A stretch of DNA of 64,000 nucleotides from Vagococcus martis. GTDB taxonomy: Bacteria; Bacillota; Bacilli; Lactobacillales; Vagococcaceae. Of the stretch, positions 38,449 to 47,615 are shown one piece after another. Position 1 is the stretch's first letter. The number at the start of each line of letters is the position of its first letter. The translations under genes and the position numbers were made by a program. The stretch is from positions 248,001 to 312,000 of the forward strand of contig NZ_MVAB01000001.1 of the NCBI RefSeq assembly GCF_002026305.1, given 5' to 3'. The notes under the pieces were generated by a model that was not told where the DNA came from, searched no databases, and worked only from the letters and a program-made list of their open reading frames with translations.

Positions 38449-39624
38449 TTAGGTGTATTGTTCATCTGGTACAACTAGTTTAGCCTGTTGTAGTGTTTCT
38501 TCTTCGTAATCTGGAGATTCGATAGACATAATGATGTCTTGAGAACCTGGATTTTGGTTCATATTTACTCGGTCAGTTGTTTCATTGTACTTATATAGAA
38601 TTCTACCTTGATTTCCAGGTAAAGAAACCTTGCCGTAAGATATCGGTAAATACGTATTATCATAATAGAAATGCAACATTAAATCTTCAGGTTCCTTATA
38701 GCTATTTGTATACCCTTCTGGATTAATTAATAATGATGGGGTTGGTTCTCTTGTTTCTGAAATACTACTATCCTTATTAACCCACCCTTTACCTGTGTAT
38801 TCCATTTTACTCTCGACTCGCCAATATCTTGGCGTTTTTTGTTTGACATCAAACACTAATGTATCATCATCTTTAACTGGCCCACCTAATTGACTATCAT
38901 CTTCACCAAACCCAGTTCGTGCCATAAAACGAAACTTATGTTCATTGATAAATTCGTAGACACCTCGTTTATCTAGCTCTTGACGCAATGGAGCACTAGC
39001 TGTGATTAAAGCACTTTTTACCGGCATATATTGCACATAAATACTGGCTATTGCAATGAAAAGAGCCAGACAAATACTTAAGAGCATCATTGAATTGATT
39101 TTAACTTCACTATGCACTACCACTCGCTCAATTAAATAAATACTGACAATCATCACAATAGGAACGGTTACTGACAAATCATTAAATTCATTTAGCAATA
39201 ATAAATACCCAACAAAAAATAACATTTGTGGTGTGATAGTAGTTGTTGTAACTTGCCATTCAAGCAGTAGGATAATCACAAATAGTATAATTGACATAAT
39301 AGTTAAGTTATAATGATCCGAGCTACCTTCAAAAATAAAAGCAAATAAACTACGAAACCAATCAGTGAAAAAATAAGAAAATGAGTACAAATAGCCAGAA
39401 AATGACAAACTATACAATGTCATAACATAAAGCGGGATATATAACATTAACCTGAGTAAAAAATAGGGTAATAAGCTAACAGCAAGAGATATCCCACCAA
39501 CAAATAACCAAATGATTGTCAGATTTTCAACATCAAATACTAGAGCAATTTCAGTTAATGCCACTGAATACATAAAAAAAGATAGTATACCTAATGCCCA
39601 ATTTTCTTTAAAATATTTTATCAT
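38449..39624 (-). pseudogene. N-terminal part of split transglutaminase-like membrane protein
   Basis: 391 codons with about seven membrane helices (DUF3488-like), then an extracytoplasmic beta region (RYWRVESKMEYTGKGWV) that normally leads into the transglutaminase domain. It ends VVPDEQYT, TAA, and the frame then carries on LPENIPKSIEELTRE. CAA to TAA is the simplest cause. Its ATG overlaps the DUF58 gene stop (ATGA). The complete protein would be about 715 residues. Confidence 0.75.
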
Positions 39625-40646
39625 GCTATATCCCCACCTTCTTTTATATCTTGGTAGGTGATAGTTTGAATCGTTAGTGACGAATCACAATCACTAATTT
39701 CTTGTTTGATTCTCTCGGTTAGTTCTGGTACAAATACAATGGCACTTTTATTTTTCTCTCTTAAAAATCGGGCTAATTCGATGGTTTCTTTTTTTCGAAT
39801 AGTAGCAAATGACATCACATCATCTATTTTCTCTTCATCAACCCCTTCACCTAATAAATAAAAAGAGGTTGGTGAGTGCTCAAATTGATTGTAGACATTA
39901 TAAAACACGTCTAACATGGCCTCAAAATAAAAACTCGTTTGCCCATAGAAAACAAAAATTGGCAGTTCTTCTTTTTCATAAGAAAACTCTTTAACCATGA
40001 TTTCTTGCTGTTTACTAGATACTTTCCAATCAACTTGTTTCATCGAGTCTCCATGAGTGTATGTTCTGTAACCTTTTATGTCATAAGAAGCCTCACCTAA
40101 CGCTTGCTTTCTAAAAACAAATTGAAACAGCCTCATTAATCCCTGTGTGTTGGTAAATGTTTGAGGTAAAATATTCCAATCAACCGTGACATTTTGTTTA
40201 TAATCCTTTAAAAACAAATAAAATAAGTCTCTAGACACTAACTCAACCTGTATTTCTTCATAATGCCCTCTTTGATTGGCTTGCCATTCGATTTGGATGG
40301 TCTCTCTTTTGCCAGTATACCCATAAATATATTTTGTAAACCCTAGCTCACTAATCGATATCTTTAATACAGGAAAAAAAACAACACCTGACATATTTTT
40401 TTGAATCGTCACCTCTGTTGTAATAGTTTCCTTCTTGCTCGTTAACAAATAATTATCAAGCTTAACACTGATTTTTTCAACGTCAGCTAACTTTATTCCT
40501 ATAAAAGAAACGATTAAAGTCATCGACATAAAGACAATAAGAATCCATCCTATTGTCGTTAGAAACGTCAAAGTATAAAACAATACAACTAAAAATAATA
40601 CAGTATAACTAATGAAATGAAGTCGATTTTTTACTTTGTATGACAT
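39621..40646 (-). CDS. DUF58 domain-containing protein
   Basis: 341 residues: two N-terminal membrane helices (FISYTVLFLVVLFYTLTF, WILIVFMSMTLIVSFIGI), then a beta domain and the DUF58 motif region GEASYDIKGYRTYTHGDSMKQVDWK (as GYRTYTHGDSMKQVDWKVSS), followed by a von Willebrand A-like fold. Works with MoxR ATPases and transglutaminase-like membrane proteins in poorly understood envelope assembly. Starts 3 bases after the moxR stop with GAGGTG ribosome site. Confidence 0.9.
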   Translation of the reverse strand: MSYKVKNRLHFISYTVLFLVVLFYTLTFLTTIGWILIVFMSMTLIVSFIGIKLADVEKISVKLDNYLLTSKKETITTEVTIQKNMSGVVFFPVLKISISELGFTKYIYGYTGKRETIQIEWQANQRGHYEEIQVELVSRDLFYLFLKDYKQNVTVDWNILPQTFTNTQGLMRLFQFVFRKQALGEASYDIKGYRTYTHGDSMKQVDWKVSSKQQEIMVKEFSYEKEELPIFVFYGQTSFYFEAMLDVFYNVYNQFEHSPTSFYLLGEGVDEEKIDDVMSFATIRKKETIELARFLREKNKSAIVFVPELTERIKQEISDCDSSLTIQTITYQDIKEGGDIA

Positions 40647-40649
40647 AAC

Positions 40650-41576
40650 TCACCTCTTAACTGGTATATCAATCTTCTCCAATATTTCTTGCAAGATATT
40701 CTCTTGTTTCTTAGTTCCTAAGTGTTTAAATTTTAGCCTGTGTGATGCAATATATGGAAAGAGATACTGCAAATCATCTGGTAATACAAAATCTCGTCCA
40801 TTAATTAAGGCGAAAGCTTTCGCACTTTTGATAAAATCTTCACTCCCTCTAGGACTAATACCTAATTCTATAGCAGGATGTTTTCTCGTTGCTGTGACTA
40901 GTTCCAATGCATATGATGCAATGGATTCAGTAATGACAACATTAGAAGCCATTTCTTTTAAAATGGCAATATCCTCCAAGTTAATCACAGGTTGCACATT
41001 AATTAACGACCTATCTGACCCCATAATAAGTGATAGTTCATCATTAAAACTTGGATAACCTATCTGTAATTTCATCATAAATCGGTCTAACTGAGCTTCT
41101 GGTAAATGATACGTCCCTTCGTAGTCAATAGGATTTTGAGTCGCTAACACAAAAAAACTATCCGGTAATTGATAGGTATCATTATCTATTGTCACCCGTT
41201 TTTCAGCCATCGCTTCTAGCAAAGCTGCTTGTGTTTTAGGCGTGGTCCGATTAATTTCATCGACTAAACAAATGGTTGTAAAGATTGGTCCAGGATGAAA
41301 CACAAATCGCTGCTCTGTAACATCAAAAATCGACACCCCTAAAATATCGCTTGGCAATAAATCTGGCGTCGCTTGAATTCTAGAAAAGTCTGTTTGAATT
41401 GTTTTAGCAAGTGTTTTTACTAACATTGTTTTACCGGTACCTGGTACATCTTCAAATAAGGCATGACCACCTGATAATAAACAAGTTAACGTTAGTTTAA
41501 CAACATCATCTTTCCCTAAAACAACCTTTTTAACTTCATTTATAATTAAATTTATTTTTTCGACAGATTCTTGCAT
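40650..41576 (-). CDS. MoxR-family AAA+ ATPase
   Basis: 308 residues. Walker A DVPGTGKTML, Walker B ICLVDEINR, sensor TQNPIDYEG, and the C-terminal arginine region SPRGSEDF are intact. MoxR proteins are chaperone-like ATPases acting with DUF58/VWA partners. First gene of MoxR-DUF58-transglutaminase, AAGGAG upstream of ATG 41576. The partner enzyme at the end of the operon is broken by a stop codon. Confidence 0.94.
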   Translation of the reverse strand: MQESVEKINLIINEVKKVVLGKDDVVKLTLTCLLSGGHALFEDVPGTGKTMLVKTLAKTIQTDFSRIQATPDLLPSDILGVSIFDVTEQRFVFHPGPIFTTICLVDEINRTTPKTQAALLEAMAEKRVTIDNDTYQLPDSFFVLATQNPIDYEGTYHLPEAQLDRFMMKLQIGYPSFNDELSLIMGSDRSLINVQPVINLEDIAILKEMASNVVITESIASYALELVTATRKHPAIELGISPRGSEDFIKSAKAFALINGRDFVLPDDLQYLFPYIASHRLKFKHLGTKKQENILQEILEKIDIPVKR

Positions 41577-41665
41577 CAGATTTTCTCCTTTTGATTCGTT
41601 GTTATCAATATAGCATATTTTATATACAAATAGGTCATTTTATAAAGAATGATACTGAAATCAAA

Positions 41666-41690
41666 AAGAGGTGCTACATACTCACCTCTT
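41666..41690 (-). terminator. terminator of the threonine-aldolase gene
   Basis: Perfect 8-bp stem AAGAGGTG (41666-41673)/CACCTCTT (41683-41690), followed on the minus strand by five T, just after the stop of the gene at 41698. Confidence 0.8.
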
Positions 41691-41697
41691 GAAGTCT

Positions 41698-42723
41698 TTA
41701 AATATATGAAATTAATTTTTCAACATTTTCTTCTGACGTCCCCCAACTTGTAACAAATCTTATAACCATATGGAGGTCATCATATTTTTCCCATGTTGCA
41801 AACGACATATGCTCGTTTAACTCTTTAACTTGTTCGTTTGTCATAATGACAAATTGTTGATTTGTTGGTGAATCAAAGTATAACTCATAGCCTTTATCTA
41901 AGAAAGCTCGTTTAATTTTTTGTGACATGTCGACTGCATGCTTACTAATGTCAAAATAAAGGTTATCTGTAAATAACGTTAAAAACTGAACCCCTAGTAA
42001 CCTTCCTTTAGCGAGTAAAGCGCCATGTTGTTTGACGATTGAAACAAATTGTTTAGGCTCATTGTTTTTAGTAAAAACAACTGCTTCTCCACATAAAGCA
42101 CCTATTTTAGTTCCACCAATATAAAACACATCAGAAAAACGTGCAATATCTTTCATTGTCACATCTGCCTCATCACTAACCAATCCATAGCCAAGTCTAG
42201 CACCATCAATAAATAAAGGCAGATTATTCTCATGACAAACTCTCGACAATTCTTCAAGCTCATCATATGAATAAAGTGTCCCGTACTCAGTAGGAAATGA
42301 AATATAAACCATACCTGGCGTCACCATGTGTTCTTTGGTTTCATCTTGGTTAAATAAATCCAAATAGTCATTAACTGATTGAGCTGAAATTTTTCCTTTT
42401 TCAGATGGTAAGGTTAATACCTTATGGCCACTATACTCGATGGCTCCAGCCTCACGAACATTGATATGCCCAGTTTCTGGTGCTAGTACTCCTTCAAACT
42501 TATCTAAAACAGAATCAATCACAACTTGATTTGTTTGAGTTCCACCAACTAAAAAACGAATGGAAGCATTAGGACACTCTATTAATTCTTTTATTTTTTC
42601 GATTGCTTCTTCTGAATAGGAATCAGATCCGTAACCAAATTCCTGTTCCATATTTGTTTCGATAAGCCGATTTAAAACTTTTTCATGAGCACCTTCAAGG
42701 TAGTCATTTGCAAATGATATCAT
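41698..42723 (-). CDS. ltaE: low-specificity threonine aldolase family enzyme
   Basis: PLP enzyme that splits threonine (or allo-threonine) into glycine and acetaldehyde. Start at ATG 42723 (MISFANDYLEGAHEKVL) with GGAGG 7 bases upstream, 341 residues. Beta-eliminating lyase fold: GGTQTNQVV, the PLP-pocket Asp in LFIDGARLGYG, and the PLP lysine in YIGGTKIGALCGEAVV. Closest by eye to the aminotransferase-V/threonine aldolase group; the exact substrate could differ. The 360 bases upstream (42724-43082) are very A+T-rich and show nothing else I can support. Confidence 0.88.
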   Translation of the reverse strand: MISFANDYLEGAHEKVLNRLIETNMEQEFGYGSDSYSEEAIEKIKELIECPNASIRFLVGGTQTNQVVIDSVLDKFEGVLAPETGHINVREAGAIEYSGHKVLTLPSEKGKISAQSVNDYLDLFNQDETKEHMVTPGMVYISFPTEYGTLYSYDELEELSRVCHENNLPLFIDGARLGYGLVSDEADVTMKDIARFSDVFYIGGTKIGALCGEAVVFTKNNEPKQFVSIVKQHGALLAKGRLLGVQFLTLFTDNLYFDISKHAVDMSQKIKRAFLDKGYELYFDSPTNQQFVIMTNEQVKELNEHMSFATWEKYDDLHMVIRFVTSWGTSEENVEKLISYI

Positions 42724-43082
42724 CCACATACCTCCATTTCTTATTTTTCAAACGATCAAATTAGATTATCCCTTGATTATACATTTATATTTTGTTTAAA
42801 AAGGATATATTTATAAAAAATACTCATTAAATATTAATTGTATCTTAATTTATTCGTTTTATTAAGTCAAATAATTTTCATAATTATTTCTGAAAAATAT
42901 GAACCAATTCTGAGGAAATGATATAAAATATCTATCATTTATATAAAATATGGATATTAAAAGAATGTTCAAGAATTTTTATAGTTTACTTAATTAAAAA
43001 TATATGATAAATAAATATTAGTTCATTATATGTTTATTATAATGTTATATAATAAAGTGATATTTTTAAAGGAGATACACGC

Positions 43083-43655
43083 ATGATCAATTCAAGAAAA
43101 TCTTCAAAGAAAATGGCCTACCTTGCGACAGCCATTGCAACAAATACATTACTAGGTTCTATTATCACGTTCTCTGGTGTACCCTTTTTATTTTTAGATT
43201 CAATTGGTACGATTTTTATTTCATCACATTTTAAATTAAAATATGGTTTACTGACAGCTATTGGAACACACTTTTTACTATCTGTCATTCATGGCCCACT
43301 TGCACTTCCCTTTATGCTAGTCAGTCTTTCAATTGCCGTTGTCTCCCATTTTTTTAAATCATTTATGCATTCATACAAAAAAGCCATTTTGGCAGGTATC
43401 ATCATTGCCCTGATTGGCGCATTTTTTAGTACACCAGTTCGAATTGTGCTTTATGGTGGATTCAAAGGAATTCAAAAATCGGCAAGTGACTTAGTTTTTA
43501 TTTTATTAAATCACTCTGGCTATACTTATATGGCTTCAGTTTATTTCAGTACATTTGTTGATATGGTTGGTGATAAAATCATTTCTTGTCTTCTTATTGC
43601 TTATTTAACCAATCTAGCTCCTTTTAAAAAATATCTGAGAAAATTAAAATGGTGA
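43083..43655 (+). CDS. putative ECF transporter S component
   Basis: 190 residues, about five to six membrane helices, opening KMAYLATAIATNTLLGSIITF and FLFLDSIGTIFISSHF, the pattern of small substrate-binding S components (CD3073-like group) that share an energy-coupling module encoded elsewhere. The ligand is unknown, possibly a vitamin or precursor. AAAGGAG ribosome site. Followed 12 bases later by a WYL-domain regulator, which may control it. Confidence 0.7.
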   Translation: MINSRKSSKKMAYLATAIATNTLLGSIITFSGVPFLFLDSIGTIFISSHFKLKYGLLTAIGTHFLLSVIHGPLALPFMLVSLSIAVVSHFFKSFMHSYKKAILAGIIIALIGAFFSTPVRIVLYGGFKGIQKSASDLVFILLNHSGYTYMASVYFSTFVDMVGDKIISCLLIAYLTNLAPFKKYLRKLKW

Positions 43656-43667
43656 GGAAGTATAATT

Positions 43668-44675
43668 ATGTCTAGTCAAGAAAGAATACTCACGATTTTT
43701 ATTCGACTGCTTCAAGGGGATACTCTATCTAAAGTAGACTTGATGAAAGAATTTCAAAAAAACGGTAGCACTATCCAACGAGATATAGCCATTATCGATG
43801 AGTTACTTCATAAATTAAATTCAAAACTCCCAATTTCAAAATTTTCACCCTTTAAAGAATTAGGAGAAATTAATCGCAGTAAAAGAGGCTACTATCAACT
43901 AACTGAATTTAAAGAACGGTCTTACATGGATGATTATGAGTTGTTTATGATTTTCAAAGTATTATTTGCTAGTAGAGGGTTCCACAAGCATGACTTAGAA
44001 AAAATTTATCATAAATTATTTACAAGTGTGGATGACAAATCCATTATGGATAAATTACTGGCTAATGAGCGTTTCTATTACGATGGTGTACCGGAAACAG
44101 ATATCTATCCTTCTTTAAAACTATTAGTTCAAGCCATGCTAAATCAACAAATGGTCGAATTCACCTATACAAAAAATGGTGAAACAAAAGTGTTTAAACG
44201 GCAACCTATTGATATTTATTTCTCTGATTTATACTTTTTTATGATTTCAGCAAAGCATACTGCCAAAGATGACACAGATTTTAATGAATTAAATAAGTTT
44301 CGTATTAACAATATGAAAAAAATTAAAGTATTAAATGAACGGCAATCACTTGATTATACAAATCGTTTTCAAGGTGGTATTTTGAGAAATCAAACGGCTT
44401 TACCTTTTTTTGGCGAGCCGATTACATTGATTATTGATTTTTATTATGACCCTGTTTATGTACTAGACCGCTTTCCAAATTCTGTTATAAAACAGGTTAA
44501 TAAAGATGGCAGTCACCGTATAGAAATCCCAGCTAACAATGGTTATGGCGTGAAAATGTGGTTGCTTGAGCAAGGATCTCATGTAAAAGTCATCTCACCA
44601 AAGTACATGCAACAATACCTTGTAGATAACATGAAAAAGACACTATCATACTATGATATTAATCTAAATGAATAA
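43668..44675 (+). CDS. WYL-domain (YafY-type) transcriptional regulator
   Basis: 335 residues. N-terminal winged helix (RILTIFIRLLQGDTLSKVDLMKEF, then STIQRDIAIIDELL), then a WYL-type domain (QQMVEFTYTKNGETKVFKRQPIDIYFSDLYFFMISAKH; here seen as FKRQPIDIYFSDLYFFM). WYL proteins often sense nucleic acid or nucleotide signals, or regulate catabolic and defence genes. By position it probably controls the upstream S component. GTGAGGAAG ribosome site. Confidence 0.88.
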   Translation: MSSQERILTIFIRLLQGDTLSKVDLMKEFQKNGSTIQRDIAIIDELLHKLNSKLPISKFSPFKELGEINRSKRGYYQLTEFKERSYMDDYELFMIFKVLFASRGFHKHDLEKIYHKLFTSVDDKSIMDKLLANERFYYDGVPETDIYPSLKLLVQAMLNQQMVEFTYTKNGETKVFKRQPIDIYFSDLYFFMISAKHTAKDDTDFNELNKFRINNMKKIKVLNERQSLDYTNRFQGGILRNQTALPFFGEPITLIIDFYYDPVYVLDRFPNSVIKQVNKDGSHRIEIPANNGYGVKMWLLEQGSHVKVISPKYMQQYLVDNMKKTLSYYDINLNE

Positions 44676-44708
44676 AGACGAACCTACTTTATCAATAGAT
44701 TCGTCTTT
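44674..44708. terminator. bidirectional terminator between the WYL gene and folP
   Basis: 9-bp stem AAAGACGAA (44674-44682)/TTCGTCTTT (44700-44708) followed by T-run; it separates convergent genes. Confidence 0.85.
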
Positions 44709-44710
44709 TT

Positions 44711-45487
44711 TTATCGGCTTAATTTATTCCACACAGTTAGCGTGTCTTTCATTCCTTTTACGTTGTGAACTCTTACTATCTCCACTCCTTTTTCCAATGA
44801 GAAAAGAGAAGCTGCTACTGTTCCGAAATCTCGTTCTTTTGGTTTATCTTCATTAATTAAGTGGGCGATTGTCCGTTTTCTAGATACCCCGTAAAGTAAT
44901 GGATAATCCTCATAACGACATTTTTCTGGATAAGATAAAATGAGTTCATTATCTTCCATTGATTTATGAAATCCAATCCCTGGATCAAAACAAATGTTTT
45001 CTTTTGGAATATTATACGATTGGCATTGTTCAATTTTTTCTTGATAAAACTGAGCTAAGTCATCAAAAATGGATACCTCTTCTTGGCGCGAGCGTGAATG
45101 CATGATAATGACTGGCACATTATAAGATGCCACTACTTCTGCCATACCATCCATATCCATTCCTTTAATATCATTGACAATATTTGCTCCAGCTTCGATT
45201 GCTGCTTTTGCCACTTCAGGAAAATAAGTGTCTATTGAAATAGGAATATCACTAAAATCTCGTATCGCTTCAATGACTGGTATAACTCGCATCATCTCTT
45301 GATTTGTAGCAATTTCGACATATCCTGGTCTTGTTGATTGACCCCCGATATCAATAATATCCACGCCATCAGCAATCATCTCTTTAGCATGAGTAATGGC
45401 TAAATTGACATCACTAAAATCACCACCATCTGAAAAAGAATCTGGTGTCACATTTAATATGCCCATAATTGGTTTATCTTTAAACAT
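44711..45487 (-). CDS. folP: dihydropteroate synthase
   Basis: Condenses 6-hydroxymethyl-dihydropterin pyrophosphate with p-aminobenzoate to dihydropteroate; the sulfonamide target. 258 residues with PIMGILNVTPDSFSDGGDFS, DIGGQSTRPGYVEI, VNDIKGM and FDPGIGFHKSMEDN. Last gene of the folate operon folB-folK-folE-(HAM1 homologue)-folP on the minus strand. GGAGG ribosome site before ATG 45487. Confidence 0.97.
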   Translation of the reverse strand: MFKDKPIMGILNVTPDSFSDGGDFSDVNLAITHAKEMIADGVDIIDIGGQSTRPGYVEIATNQEMMRVIPVIEAIRDFSDIPISIDTYFPEVAKAAIEAGANIVNDIKGMDMDGMAEVVASYNVPVIIMHSRSRQEEVSIFDDLAQFYQEKIEQCQSYNIPKENICFDPGIGFHKSMEDNELILSYPEKCRYEDYPLLYGVSRKRTIAHLINEDKPKERDFGTVAASLFSLEKGVEIVRVHNVKGMKDTLTVWNKLSR

Positions 45488-45488
45488 G

Positions 45489-46055
45489 TTAACGCCTCCG
45501 TATTAATTCATTAAACGCCTGATTTCTTGGACTAAGTTCATCACGTTGCTCCATACTAAGTAACGAAAGAGTCTGAGTGTATCCGGTTGGAATTAAAATC
45601 GAATCAAACCCATACCCGCCACCTTCACAAATGGTCTTTGATACCCGTCCTGTTAATACTTTTTCGACAATGACTGGTTTATCTTCAAGGTTATATAAAA
45701 CTAAACTAGCATGCAATTTAAATCGTCTGTCACTCTCGTGTTCTAATAAATTCAATAATTGCTCGTTCATTTGCCTGTCTGTTAATCCCTTTTCAAAAAA
45801 ACGTGATGTCTGAATCCCCAACTTATCAGGAAAAGCACACAATTCTAATCCCCCATCATCTCCTATGACAGGTTTTTGAATGATTCTCGCAATCTCCTTA
45901 GCCTTAATCAACGCATTTTCTACATAGGTTTTACCATTTTCCACGACATCAATTGGTTCACTATATGTCGTATAAGATTCTATCGTTTCACTTGGAAATG
46001 CCAGTTGTAATTCGCGTATTTTATTTTTATTATTACTAGCTAAAATTAACTGCAT
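45489..46055 (-). CDS. HAM1/RdgB-family NTP pyrophosphatase in the folate operon; candidate dihydroneopterin-triphosphate pyrophosphatase
   Basis: 188 residues of the ITPase/RdgB fold: LILASNNKNKIRELQ, E.GKTYVENALIKAKEI, GDDGGLELCAFPDKLG, GGGYGFDSILIPTG. Two signature positions differ from standard RdgB: DDSGL is DDGGL, and the purine-binding S-H-R motif is S-P-R (DELSPRNQAF). It sits between folE and folP, with gaps of 1-2 bases, in the slot where the enzyme removing pyrophosphate from dihydroneopterin triphosphate is needed. Seen: motifs and context. Inferred: a folate role rather than, or besides, clearing ITP/XTP. Confidence 0.85.
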   Translation of the reverse strand: MQLILASNNKNKIRELQLAFPSETIESYTTYSEPIDVVENGKTYVENALIKAKEIARIIQKPVIGDDGGLELCAFPDKLGIQTSRFFEKGLTDRQMNEQLLNLLEHESDRRFKLHASLVLYNLEDKPVIVEKVLTGRVSKTICEGGGYGFDSILIPTGYTQTLSLLSMEQRDELSPRNQAFNELIRRR

Positions 46056-46057
46056 GA

Positions 46058-46621
46058 CTAGTCTAACGCTCGTAAAAAGTCGTTTTTAACATCTTTATCT
46101 TCTTTAAACACACCTTGATAATGGAATGTTTTCGTCACACTACCGCGAGCTTTTACACCACGCATTGCCATACACATATGCTCTGCTTCAATCGATACGG
46201 CAACGCCTTTTGTTTTAACTTTTTCATTGATTAAGTTGGCAATTTGAATCGTTAAATCTTCTTGAACATTTGGTCGTTTCGCACAAAATTCAACCATTCG
46301 AGCCACTTTACTTAGACCCAATACTTTATTATCACTTGGAATATAGGCAACGTGTGCTTTTCCAAAGAATGGCAATAAGTGATGCTCACACATTGAATAA
46401 AACTCAATATCTTTAACCAAGACCATGTCATCTTCATTTAAACTTGGAAAGACTTTGTAGTTTGTAAATTCTTTTTCTTGAACTGAAGAAAAGACTTCGG
46501 CATACATTTTCGCAACACGTTTTGGTGTTTCTTTTAATCCATCGCGATCAACATCTTCTCCAATCGCTGTCAAAATCGTCTTCACTGCTTCTTCAATCTG
46601 CATTTGCTTTTCTAATTCCAT
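46058..46621 (-). CDS. folE: GTP cyclohydrolase I
   Basis: First step of folate synthesis: GTP to 7,8-dihydroneopterin triphosphate. I start at ATG 46621 ([13 protein letters not shown]), directly after the folK stop; upstream in-frame ATGs lie within folK. 187 residues. Zinc and active-site motifs [21 protein letters not shown] and [12 protein letters not shown] are intact. Co-transcribed with folK and the HAM1-like gene. Confidence 0.96.
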   Translation of the reverse strand: MELEKQMQIEEAVKTILTAIGEDVDRDGLKETPKRVAKMYAEVFSSVQEKEFTNYKVFPSLNEDDMVLVKDIEFYSMCEHHLLPFFGKAHVAYIPSDNKVLGLSKVARMVEFCAKRPNVQEDLTIQIANLINEKVKTKGVAVSIEAEHMCMAMRGVKARGSVTKTFHYQGVFKEDKDVKNDFLRALD

Positions 46622-46622
46622 C

Positions 46623-47111
46623 CTAATCCCAACTTTCATTTGTCTGTCTGACCTCATCAGCATTTCCTGATAACTCAATCCATTCATCAAGTGATTTTCC
46701 TTTAATTATTTCTTTAGTGTAGACATCTTTTAAAGGAATCAACACAAAAGAGCGTTTCGTGATTTCTTTATGTGGAATGATTAAATCAGGTGTTTCAATT
46801 TCTAAATCGCCCATTAACACAATGTCAATATCTATCGTCCTTGGTCCCCATCTCACCAATCGTTCTCTATCTAAATTCGCTTCGACGTCATTCACCGTTT
46901 TTAATAACTCATGCGGAGACAATGTTGTTTCAATTTTTATGACAGTATTTAAATAATCATCCTGTGGTACATCACCATATGGATCTGTTTCATAGATGTC
47001 TGACTTACTTAAAACACTAATCTCACTATGTTGATTCAACTGTTCCACTGCTTGTTTTAGATAATGAAGTGAATCCCCCATATTACTTCCAAGTGCCAAA
47101 TAGGTTTCCAT
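46623..47111 (-). CDS. folK: 6-hydroxymethyl-dihydropterin pyrophosphokinase
   Basis: Transfers pyrophosphate from ATP to hydroxymethyl-dihydropterin. 162 residues: [27 protein letters not shown], and the ligand-binding [32 protein letters not shown]. One base after the folB stop; the stop is 1 base from the folE start, so the genes are tightly coupled. Confidence 0.96.
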   Translation of the reverse strand: METYLALGSNMGDSLHYLKQAVEQLNQHSEISVLSKSDIYETDPYGDVPQDDYLNTVIKIETTLSPHELLKTVNDVEANLDRERLVRWGPRTIDIDIVLMGDLEIETPDLIIPHKEITKRSFVLIPLKDVYTKEIIKGKSLDEWIELSGNADEVRQTNESWD

Positions 47112-47112
47112 A

Positions 47113-47475
47113 TTAATAATCTCTTTCCATTTCTATTTCGACATTATCAAAAAAACCGGCAATTGGGACATGATATTTTCTCGTTCTAACTAGAGCATGC
47201 TCAAGCATATCACCATATTTTTCACCTAATATATCTAGCACATGGTAAGTAACAGCTTCTATCAAATCAAATGATTTAGATTCCAACGCTGTTTTGACAT
47301 CTGTATACACATCAGCATAGCTAATAGTTTGATGTAAATCATCTGTTTTACCTGCTTTTTCTAGCGGTAACGTCAACTCTATATCTAATTCTAGTTTTTG
47401 TCCTAGTACTTTTTCTTCTCCCATTACACCGTTATACGTATAAACTAGCATGTTATTAATTCTAACTTTTCCCAT
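47113..47475 (-). CDS. folB: dihydroneopterin aldolase
   Basis: Converts dihydroneopterin to 6-hydroxymethyl-dihydropterin and glycolaldehyde. Start at ATG 47475 (MGKVRINNMLVYTYNGVMGEE; shown in part) with AAGGAG upstream; 120 residues. Conserved YNGVMGEEK, TISYADVY, SFDLIEAVTYHVLD and VRTRKYHVPIAG. First gene of the folate operon. Confidence 0.95.
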   Translation of the reverse strand: MGKVRINNMLVYTYNGVMGEEKVLGQKLELDIELTLPLEKAGKTDDLHQTISYADVYTDVKTALESKSFDLIEAVTYHVLDILGEKYGDMLEHALVRTRKYHVPIAGFFDNVEIEMERDY

Positions 47476-47572
47476 AATGATCTCCTTACAAATATAGTAT
47501 TGGCAATCCTTAGTGCTATTATACATAAAACTGTCAAAAAAGAGTCATTTTTGGTATAAAACCAGAAAAAAA

Positions 47573-47608
47573 ACCTTATCTAAAAGAATCATTCCTTCTA
47601 GATAAGGT
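47573..47608 (-). terminator. terminator of the serine hydrolase gene
   Basis: Long stem ACCTTATCTA...TAGATAAGGT with a mismatch near the loop, followed on the minus strand by eight T; directly after the stop codon of the gene at 47616. Confidence 0.85.
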
Positions 47609-47615
47609 AAAACGA

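Noticed and set aside
44668-44856. 62-residue plus-strand frame after the WYL gene
   Set aside because: It spans a bidirectional terminator and is antisense to folP.
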